Below, piece by piece: positions 57,737 to 64,000 of a stretch of 64,000 nt of DNA. A model generated the notes under the pieces. That model was not told the origin of the DNA. It ran no database searches and was given only the letters and a program-made list of their open reading frames with translations. Position 1 is the stretch's first letter. The number at the start of each line of letters is the position of its first letter. The position numbers were made by a program, and so were the translations under genes. The stretch is from Knoellia locipacati (GTDB taxonomy: Bacteria; Actinomycetota; Actinomycetes; Actinomycetales; Dermatophilaceae), in the NCBI RefSeq assembly GCF_007992835.1, contig NZ_BKBA01000006.1, positions 1 through 64,000 on the forward strand. The letters run 5' to 3'.

Positions 57737-60267
57737 GCACGCGGGGATTGTTCCTGCGCCGGATCTCAGGTCACTGCACCGTGAGCTCCGACAAGATCTA
57801 CGCCTGGTATCGGCTGGCGCCGCAGGGGTGGTCCTTCCGACCCGACGGGATACGTGAGCAGCTGATTCGCGAGTCCGCGGATGCCCTTGCTCAGTTGGCC
57901 AAACGGAACCTCCATCTGAGGGTGACAACCCGGCCGTACCCGGTGAGCCGCTGGGCGCGGGCACACGACGCCAACGCGCCGGCCCCGCTGAACTGTTGGC
58001 GTGATCACTTGGTGACAGACCAGATGCACTTGGCGCGACGCAGCATGGCCGACAAGGAGGTGTATGTCGGGGTTGAGCTGCTCGGCTCGCGACGCATCCT
58101 GCACGCTCTCGGCAGCATGGCCCGACCGATGTACGACCGCGAGGTCGCGGCTCTCGGGAGGCCGGTCCGCGCCACCGACGAGATCATGGCGCTCTCTGGA
58201 ATGGCTGGCTCCCCTGCCTCCCCGCGTGAGCTCGAGTGGCTACTGCATCGGTCGGTCTCACTCGGCCTCCCGGCACCTTTGACGCTCGGAGCCGTGGACG
58301 ACGACACATGGGCCCGCGAGGACCTGGGGGAGTTCACCGACCAGGTCCTGTGGACGGCCAAGCCGTTCGGCAGGACCGTCACGGTCGAGGGCGATCTGAA
58401 CGGTCAACGGGTTGCTCGTCATGTCTGCGTGATGAGTGTCGGTCGGATGGCCGATCTCGAGATCCCTCCCGGGGTCCCGTGGATGCAGCGCACCGACCAG
58501 TTGCCGTTCCCAGTCGAGTGGTCGGCCCGCGTGAGGATCGAGGATCCCGCCAAAGTGGGCGCGGCGATGCGACGCAACATCCAGAAGATCCGGGCGCAGA
58601 AGGACCACTACGAGGTCGAACACCAAGAGCCTGCGCCGGGCGCACTCGACCGGCAGGCGTCCAAGGCGCTGACGGTGGAGGACGAGATCTCCATGGGCTT
58701 GTCAGGGCTCAGCACTCGGACCACGGGCTGGTACCGGCTGGCCGTCTCGGGCGAGACCGAGGAGGAAGCGATGGAGCGCGCCGGGGCTGTGCGCAAACTC
58801 TTCGCACCCCAGATCACGATCACTCGCCCTTGGGATCAGTACGCCATCGCGCGTGAGTTCATCCCGGGAGAGAAGCTGGCGAACACGGCATACAGACGGC
58901 GTATGCCGGTCACCACTTTGGCGGCCGCAGTCCCGGCCGCGACCGCGAAAGTGGGAGACCGAATCGGCATCCACTTGGGCGAGACTTCGGGCACGTCCGC
59001 ACGGGTGGTGACGTGGGAACCGTGGCTCTCGACCGAGCGGGATGAGGAGTCCGGGCTAGCCGTGATCTGCGCCGGCCTCGGTGGCGGCAAGTCCACGGCT
59101 GGCGGCAACATCATCTACCGCACTGTCCTGCAGGGCATTCCGTGGACCGTCTTGGACCCATCGGGGCGATTGACGGCGCTGTGCCACCTGCCGGAGCTCG
59201 CGTCGGTATCGAAGCCGGTGGACCTGCTCGATGCCGAGCCCGGTGCCCTGTCGCCCTACCGGGTGATCGCGGAGCCGCGCAGGGAGCACTTCGACTCGGA
59301 GAGCGAGTGGCAGCTGGGGAAGGCGACGGCTGAGAACACCCGACGCCTGCTCACGAGCAGCGTCCTGCGGTCGATCCTGCCGCGGCAGATGCAGGAACAC
59401 GTCCTCACGGAGGTGGCGCTCATGCGGGCCGTCGGTCAGGTGGCCGCGAGGCACACGTCCTCTGCGGGCGAAGTGGTCAAAGCGCTGCGCCACATCGGTG
59501 GTGACGACGAGCTGGTCCGACATGCCGGCTACATGCACGACTTCCTCAGTGAGGCCGCGCGAACGAGCCACGGCCGGCTGATCTTCCCGCCCGGCTACCA
59601 GTCGGACTATCGGGCGAGTGACGCTCTCCTCACGGTGTATTCGTTGCGCGGTCTTTCGCTCCCGGACGAAGACGCCAAAGGCTCGGAGGACCTCGACGAG
59701 CGGCTCAGCATGTGCGTCCTCTACATCGCGGCGTGGCTGGCGCAGCGCGGGATGTACTACGGCGATGTGCACGCCCGCAAGGGCATCTTCATCGACGAAG
59801 CCTGGGCACTGTCGTCCTTCTCCACCGGCCGCCGGTTCATTGAGCGGGCCGGGCGTGACTCGCGCAAACACAACACCCGAGTCATCATGGCGAGCCAGAA
59901 TCCGTCAGACCTCCTCAAGCTCGACCTCGCCAACCTCGTCTCGGCAGCCTTCATCGGTCGGTTGACAGGCGAGGACGCCCAGCGCGACGCCCTGCGGTTC
60001 ATCCCGGGTGCTCGTCCCGACGTGGGCTACGAGGCGATCTTCGAGTCGCTCTCCCGCCCGACCAGCCATGGTCACCGTGGCTCACGCGAGTTCGTGTTCA
60101 GCGACGGCGCCGGAGGGGTTGAGCGGATGCGCATGGACCTGTCGGCCCACCCTCAGTTGCTGGAGGCTCTCAACACCACTGCAGACCCGAACAAGGCGCG
60201 CGATCGTCTGGCTTCGGTCGAGCGCGCTGCATCGGGCGCCGTGGCCGAGGAGCGTGAGATCGCATGA
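57733..60267 (+). CDS. VirB4-type conjugation ATPase
   Basis: 844 residues from ATG 57733; an in-frame upstream codon at 57646 would extend it into the preceding gene and is not favoured. P-loop AGLGGGKST with K453 fits [AG]xxxxGK[ST]. Walker B GIFIDEAWAL has D688/E689. VIMASQNPSDLLKLDLANLV is the sensor/Q-containing motif of the VirB4/TraC/ConE group. It powers assembly of the type IV channel at the inner membrane. It contains an inverted pair of GTATGCCG words (58886-58908). Four-base overlap with the next gene. Confidence 0.9.
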   Translation: MSTRGLFLRRISGHCTVSSDKIYAWYRLAPQGWSFRPDGIREQLIRESADALAQLAKRNLHLRVTTRPYPVSRWARAHDANAPAPLNCWRDHLVTDQMHLARRSMADKEVYVGVELLGSRRILHALGSMARPMYDREVAALGRPVRATDEIMALSGMAGSPASPRELEWLLHRSVSLGLPAPLTLGAVDDDTWAREDLGEFTDQVLWTAKPFGRTVTVEGDLNGQRVARHVCVMSVGRMADLEIPPGVPWMQRTDQLPFPVEWSARVRIEDPAKVGAAMRRNIQKIRAQKDHYEVEHQEPAPGALDRQASKALTVEDEISMGLSGLSTRTTGWYRLAVSGETEEEAMERAGAVRKLFAPQITITRPWDQYAIAREFIPGEKLANTAYRRRMPVTTLAAAVPAATAKVGDRIGIHLGETSGTSARVVTWEPWLSTERDEESGLAVICAGLGGGKSTAGGNIIYRTVLQGIPWTVLDPSGRLTALCHLPELASVSKPVDLLDAEPGALSPYRVIAEPRREHFDSESEWQLGKATAENTRRLLTSSVLRSILPRQMQEHVLTEVALMRAVGQVAARHTSSAGEVVKALRHIGGDDELVRHAGYMHDFLSEAARTSHGRLIFPPGYQSDYRASDALLTVYSLRGLSLPDEDAKGSEDLDERLSMCVLYIAAWLAQRGMYYGDVHARKGIFIDEAWALSSFSTGRRFIERAGRDSRKHNTRVIMASQNPSDLLKLDLANLVSAAFIGRLTGEDAQRDALRFIPGARPDVGYEAIFESLSRPTSHGHRGSREFVFSDGAGGVERMRMDLSAHPQLLEALNTTADPNKARDRLASVERAASGAVAEEREIA
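58886..58908. repeat. Inverted pair of the GTATGCCG motif inside the VirB4 gene
   Basis: CGGCATAC (58886-58893) and GTATGCCG (58901-58908) flank 7 bases within codons for an Ala-Tyr-Arg-Arg-Arg-Met-Pro stretch. Confidence 0.6.
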
Positions 60268-62201
60268 GTCTCGGCTGTGGCCAGCACACGAGGCGTCTTG
60301 TGCGCGTCGGCCTTCTGACGTTCCTGCTGGTGATCCTGGGCGGAGCGGCTGCGGCGGCGAGGCCGTCGATCCCGGGTCTGCCCGACTGCAAGGAGGCTCC
60401 CGTCGCGGAGTACCCCGACCGCGGTGTCTCAGGAATGCTCGACCCGGCGCCGTCCCCGGTCCCGGTCGCCCGCGACCCGTTCGCACCACAACGGACGACG
60501 AGCATCTACGACCAGTACGGATACGCCGGTTTGCGCTGGAGCACCTACGACCTCGGCTGCGGTGGCTCGGTCCGCAATCCGGAAGCGGCAGCCGACACGA
60601 TGGTCGGCAACATGGCGATGTCCGCAGCGGTGTTCGTCACGTCCCTGAGCAACGGCATACACAACGCCGTATCGAATCCGAAGGACTACATGGGTCCCTT
60701 GGACCGCGTGGTCGACCGTGTCTCGGAGCGGATGAACGAGGCCATATGGACGCCTTGGGGTGGCGTGGCACTGCTCGGCGTTGTTGGGCTGCTGCTGGTG
60801 TACTCGACCCGGGGCCAACTGTCGTCAGTCGTGTCCGGTGGGCTCTGGGCAATGCTCGTGCTGGCGGTCCTGAGCGGGCTGGCGGCCTATCCCGGACGGG
60901 CGGCATCGTTCTTCGATGAGACCGTGACACAGACCATTGGCAACCTCCAAGCCAGTAGTGCTGGGGTCGTGTCTGACGCTGAAGGGGGCCCAGGCCGGAG
61001 CCAAGGAGCTTTGGCCGTCGACACGGTGCTGTATCAGAACTGGCTGCGGGGCGAGCTTGGAAGCTCCGAGGGTGCAGCGGCGGAGAGGTGGGGTCCGCGG
61101 CTGTTTGGTGCCACAGCCCTCACTCGCGCCGAGGCGGCCTCGAGCCGAGATCCCGAGCGGGCAAAGGAGATATCCGAGAGCAAGGCTGAGGCGTTCACTG
61201 AGGTGGCCGACGAGATACAGGAGCAGGACCCCTCGACGTATGCCGTCCTGCAGGGGAAGGCGGGAGGGCGTGCCGGAACCGGGGTGCTGACTCTGCTGGG
61301 GTCACTCTTCACCGTCGGATTCCGGCTGATCGCGGACGCCTTCCTGGTGGCGGGGCTGGTGATGCTTCGCCTCCTGGTCATGTTCTTCCCGGCAGCCGCG
61401 GTGGTCGGGATCATCGCCCCGCTCTCGTCAGTGGTGCGCCGGATCGGGAACATCGGCGCTGCGTCGCTCGTGAACGTGATCGCGTTCTCCGCCGGTTCGG
61501 TCATCCACACAGCGGCGATCAGTGCCCTTCTCAGCACCGCGGACGGCCCAGGGATGTCCGTGATGGCCCTGCTGCTCTGTCTGGTCCTGACCGTCGCGGC
61601 CTTCGTGTTGATGATGCCGTTCCTGTCCATGACCCAGATGCTTGGCGGCCAGTCGCGTCGCGGCCTTCTGAGGTCCGTGCGACAGAACGTCGTCCGCTAC
61701 GCCGTCAGTCGGAAAGCGACCGAGGACGGAACCAGCGATGTGCTCGAGGAGCAAGTCGGGCGTCGGTCCATGCCGGCTGATGGTTCTCCCGGGAGAAGGG
61801 TTGCAGATCCGCCGCGAGCGGAGACGTACCAGCGCCCGACGCCGGTGTGGGACATCACCAGCGACGGCGTTCAATGGCGCCACATGAGTGACGGTGATGC
61901 CGGTGGCTCGGTCTTCGTGAGCCAGCCGCGACAGCAACTGTCACAAGGCGGCGATGACGCTGCGCGTTCCTCCTCCGATCCGATAGCTCCACCTCCTGAT
62001 GGGCCGAAGGGCACGGAGCCCTCCCCATCCCGGCACCGGCTCTTGGTTGGGCAGGTGGTGGGTCAGGAGCAGGATCGCGCCCGCCGGATGCACATCGTGC
62101 GACCTCATGAGGGAAACGCGTCGCTGCGGCACGACGGTTCAATGGGTCACGACATCTTCGACCCGGGCATCGGTCGCAGTGATGACCGGGAGGCGTCATG
62201 A
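60264..62201 (+). CDS. VirB6/TrbL-like polytopic conjugation protein
   Basis: 645 residues. A signal-like helix (about 15-32, ARPSI after it), an extracytoplasmic part with paired Cys (LPDCKEA, DLGCGGS), then helices at about 165-180 and 190-212. A cluster of four to five helices spans about 340-465. The last 150 residues are polar and probably disordered. This is the layout of the VirB6/TrbL channel component of actinobacterial ICEs. Starts ATGA-coupled to the ATPase. Confidence 0.8.
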   Translation: MSLGCGQHTRRLVRVGLLTFLLVILGGAAAAARPSIPGLPDCKEAPVAEYPDRGVSGMLDPAPSPVPVARDPFAPQRTTSIYDQYGYAGLRWSTYDLGCGGSVRNPEAAADTMVGNMAMSAAVFVTSLSNGIHNAVSNPKDYMGPLDRVVDRVSERMNEAIWTPWGGVALLGVVGLLLVYSTRGQLSSVVSGGLWAMLVLAVLSGLAAYPGRAASFFDETVTQTIGNLQASSAGVVSDAEGGPGRSQGALAVDTVLYQNWLRGELGSSEGAAAERWGPRLFGATALTRAEAASSRDPERAKEISESKAEAFTEVADEIQEQDPSTYAVLQGKAGGRAGTGVLTLLGSLFTVGFRLIADAFLVAGLVMLRLLVMFFPAAAVVGIIAPLSSVVRRIGNIGAASLVNVIAFSAGSVIHTAAISALLSTADGPGMSVMALLLCLVLTVAAFVLMMPFLSMTQMLGGQSRRGLLRSVRQNVVRYAVSRKATEDGTSDVLEEQVGRRSMPADGSPGRRVADPPRAETYQRPTPVWDITSDGVQWRHMSDGDAGGSVFVSQPRQQLSQGGDDAARSSSDPIAPPPDGPKGTEPSPSRHRLLVGQVVGQEQDRARRMHIVRPHEGNASLRHDGSMGHDIFDPGIGRSDDREAS

Positions 62202-62773
62202 GCCTTCGTGGTCAGGATCTGTGGCGCTGGCCTTTGTGGTCGTGGAAGCACTTCACGATCACCTGCATGGTGCTCGCTGCGGTGCTCGTCGGCATCGGGC
62301 GGCTGCAATCGAGTGGAGCTGACTCGGGCGCTGGGAGCCCCACCACCAGGGCTGTCACCAGTCGATCGGTGTCGGAGTCCGCGACCTCACCTACACCAGC
62401 GACTCAGTCGAAGGCTCTAATACCGACGGCCACGGCACCGAGTCAGTCGGAGTCCATAGCTGACCCAGGCGAGGTCTCCGGCCAGTTCGTCGCTGGGTGG
62501 GCGCGGCCGTATGACCCACCCTCGGAGTGGCGTGGACGTCTGCTGCCTCTGTCGACGAAGGAGTTCGCTGCCGAGCTGTCAAAGACTGATCCGCTCAGAG
62601 TGCCCGCGACGGCCGTTGTGGGTGAGGGAACCGAAGTCGCGAGAGCCGCGAACTCCCGGACGATGCGGCATACGACAGACAACGGCGGGGTTCTGGTCTT
62701 CCTCAAGCGAACAGGTTCGCGCTGGCTCGTGAGCGGGATTGCGCCGGACGAGTCGGCCGGAGGCGTGCCGTGA
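62198..62773 (+). CDS. VirB8/TcpC-like conjugation protein
   Basis: 191 residues. A short cytoplasmic N-terminus, one membrane helix (about 20-36) and a Ser/Thr-rich linker to about 90. The extracytoplasmic NTF2-like domain has FVAGWARPYDPPSEWRGRLL near its start and VLVFLKRTGSRWLVSGIAP at its end. This matches the VirB8/TcpC scaffold. Couplings: ATGA with the VirB6-like gene, GTGA with the next. Confidence 0.8.
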   Translation: MSLRGQDLWRWPLWSWKHFTITCMVLAAVLVGIGRLQSSGADSGAGSPTTRAVTSRSVSESATSPTPATQSKALIPTATAPSQSESIADPGEVSGQFVAGWARPYDPPSEWRGRLLPLSTKEFAAELSKTDPLRVPATAVVGEGTEVARAANSRTMRHTTDNGGVLVFLKRTGSRWLVSGIAPDESAGGVP

Positions 62774-63828
62774 GCGACCCGGTGACGGCCGCCGTCCTCG
62801 AGATGGGCAGGCGCGTGGTGATTCGGCGCATCCTCCGCTTCATCGCCTGGTCAATGCCGGTGGTGCTTGTCGGGGTGGCTGGTGTCGCCATCTATGCGAG
62901 CCTGCTGCTGGCTGGAGGCGGCAGCGACGAGGCTTCGGGGCCGCTCTGCGCGGGGTTTCAGCGACCGACCGTTCAAGCCGAGGCGACCCTGGACGCCGAG
63001 CAGATAGCCAACGCTCAGAGCATCGTTGCGGTTGGGCGTCGCCTGAACGTGCCAGATCGGGGCTTGGCCATCTCCCTCGCCACCGCGATGCAGGAGTCGA
63101 CCCTGCACAACATTCCTTACGGCGACCGAGATTCGATCGGGCTGTTCCAGCAGCGCGCGCCTTGGGGGAGTCGCCCGGAACGTCTTGATCCAACCACCTC
63201 CGCCGAGATGTTCTTCAACGGTGGTCGTGGGGGCCAACCCGGGCTGCTCTCAGTCCCGAACTACCTGTCGATGCCACTGTCACTCGCCGCCCAAGCTGTG
63301 CAGCGAAGCGCGTTCCCAGATGCATACGCTAAGTGGGAAGGGCTGGCCTACCGGCTGCTGAGTTTGCCGATCGTGACGGGCGCGAAGTGCTTGGTAGATG
63401 CCGTTGGACGCTCGTCGGGGATCGTCGCCGCGGCCCTCGAGTGGCTGGGCACGCCATATTCCTGGGGCGGGGGAGGGATGGACGGACCGTCGTTCGGAAT
63501 CGCCCATGGGGCGGGCACAAGGGGCTTTGACTGCTCGGGCCTGACGAGGTATGCCGTGTTCGTCGGTACGGGACGGGTGATCCCCCGCGTCGCTAGTGAC
63601 CAAGCCAGGTCCTTGCGGCAAGTGCCGGTTGACCAGATGCAAGCCGGGGATCTCCTCTTCTTCCACGCTGATGGAGACCCAGCCGGCTTCTACCACCACG
63701 TGGGAATCGCGGACGGGAACGGCGGGATGGTGCACGCGCCGCGGACCGGCCGGACAGTGGAGGTGGTGCCTGACGTCCTGTCGAGCGGTTACTTCTCCGC
63801 CCAATTGGCCCTCGTGGGGCGGGCTTGA
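62770..63828 (+). CDS. VirB1-like cell-wall hydrolase: lysozyme-like plus NlpC/P60
   Basis: 352 residues from GTG 62770. A membrane anchor (about 28-50) is followed by a lysozyme-like domain (about 75-205, ATAMQESTLHN with the Glu, DSIGLFQQR). Then comes an NlpC/P60 endopeptidase (about 215-350) with Cys255 in FDCSGL and His310 in HHVGIAD. It would open the peptidoglycan for the conjugation channel, cutting both glycan and peptide. Last gene of the coupled run. Confidence 0.92.
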   Translation: MSDPVTAAVLEMGRRVVIRRILRFIAWSMPVVLVGVAGVAIYASLLLAGGGSDEASGPLCAGFQRPTVQAEATLDAEQIANAQSIVAVGRRLNVPDRGLAISLATAMQESTLHNIPYGDRDSIGLFQQRAPWGSRPERLDPTTSAEMFFNGGRGGQPGLLSVPNYLSMPLSLAAQAVQRSAFPDAYAKWEGLAYRLLSLPIVTGAKCLVDAVGRSSGIVAAALEWLGTPYSWGGGGMDGPSFGIAHGAGTRGFDCSGLTRYAVFVGTGRVIPRVASDQARSLRQVPVDQMQAGDLLFFHADGDPAGFYHHVGIADGNGGMVHAPRTGRTVEVVPDVLSSGYFSAQLALVGRA

Positions 63829-63856
63829 TTGAGAGCGGCCGTTCGGCTCGAACGTG

Positions 63857-64000
63857 ATGCTCACCCGCATGTCGCTGCAGCTCACTCAAGGGTCGCCGTT
63901 TCACTCACATGCCGATGAGCGTGCGTTGCGGTCCTTGCTCCTCGGCCGTTCTGGACGCAAGGCGTGTAAGGCTGACAAGTCCGGACAAACGTGGCGGGCA
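63857..64000 (+). CDS. Partial open frame at window edge, unknown
   Basis: An ATG at 63857, just after GTG 63854, opens a frame that stays open to the window edge (48 codons, starting MLTRMSLQLTQG). It follows the VirB1-like stop by 28 bases on the same strand, so it may be the next transfer gene. There is no convincing Shine-Dalgarno, and codon use is ambiguous. Confidence 0.3.
   Translation, partial: MLTRMSLQLTQGSPFHSHADERALRSLLLGRSGRKACKADKSGQTWRA

Larger units (their letters stand above)
47807..64000. mobile_element. Integrated conjugative element (ICE), left part; right end beyond window
   Basis: The left boundary is the tRNA-Gly 3' fragment at 47807-47851. The interior has lower and more variable GC than the chromosome (especially 48-57 kb), phage/ICE-type XRE-ImmA regulation, an insertion sequence and a type IV secretion operon. 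No integrase, relaxase or coupling protein is inside the window; these should lie to the right. The intact tRNA-Gly and the integrase should be at the far end. Confidence 0.75.

Noticed and set aside
1-64000. CRISPR arrays, rRNA genes, classical riboswitches
   Set aside because: No regularly spaced direct repeats, no rRNA landmarks and no conserved riboswitch cores were recognised on reading both strands.

Overview
The window is very GC-rich DNA with GTG/TTG starts, compact divergent and convergent gene pairs, a mycothiol-dependent-type enzyme, an ECF sigma/anti-sigma pair, a class F sortase and FadE5-like fatty-acid genes. This points to an actinobacterium. I would guess Micrococcales, Intrasporangiaceae-like, but the genus is inference only. 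No rRNA operon, complete tRNA or CRISPR array was seen.

Bases 1-47,806 look like ordinary chromosome. In order they hold: cydA (cut by the window edge), a VWA/substrate-binding protein, an aromatic/histidinol-phosphate aminotransferase, an EamA exporter diverging from a LysR regulator, a large secreted subtilase, a lipoprotein and a serine hydrolase. Then come a 2-oxoacid dehydrogenase operon (E1alpha-E1beta-E2), an MFS exporter, a LuxR-type regulator with a small Cys-containing secreted protein, and a MarR/DHA2 efflux operon. A tightly coupled meroterpenoid-like operon follows (UbiA, type III PKS, ICMT-like methyltransferase, FAD enzyme, Idi). After it lie CopD-CtaG and nitrilase genes, then a fasciclin/DUF4397/sortase F/ECF sigma/anti-sigma locus recalling mycobacterial sigK-rskA-mpt70/83. 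The rest of the chromosome part includes PIG-L, ankyrin, glycolate-oxidase-type, FadE5-like, DAG kinase, two PAP2, Ser/Thr kinase and DadA-like genes.

At 47,807-47,851 there is a 3' fragment of a tRNA-Gly(CCC), from anticodon loop to CCA, on the minus strand. I read it as one attachment site of an integrated element that continues past the window end. Inside the element are: an XRE-ImmA/PIN toxin-antitoxin-like pair behind a perfect operator; several unknown genes; an IS110-family element whose left non-coding flank could encode a bridge RNA; a graspetide (ATP-grasp RiPP) precursor and maturase with a membrane protein; and a coupled type IV secretion operon (VirB2/VirB3/VirB4/VirB6/VirB8/VirB1-like). 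The element is best described as an integrative and conjugative element (ICE) carrying its own RiPP and TA cargo.

Two window-wide patterns stand out. First, the octamer GTATGCCG (or its complement) occurs about 39 times, far above a base-composition expectation of 2-3. It forces rare TAT and GCA codons, and three times it forms perfect inverted pairs, as DNA uptake sequences do elsewhere. Second, many genes without a Shine-Dalgarno have a TAnnnT hexamer 6-7 bases before the start codon, implying leaderless transcripts.
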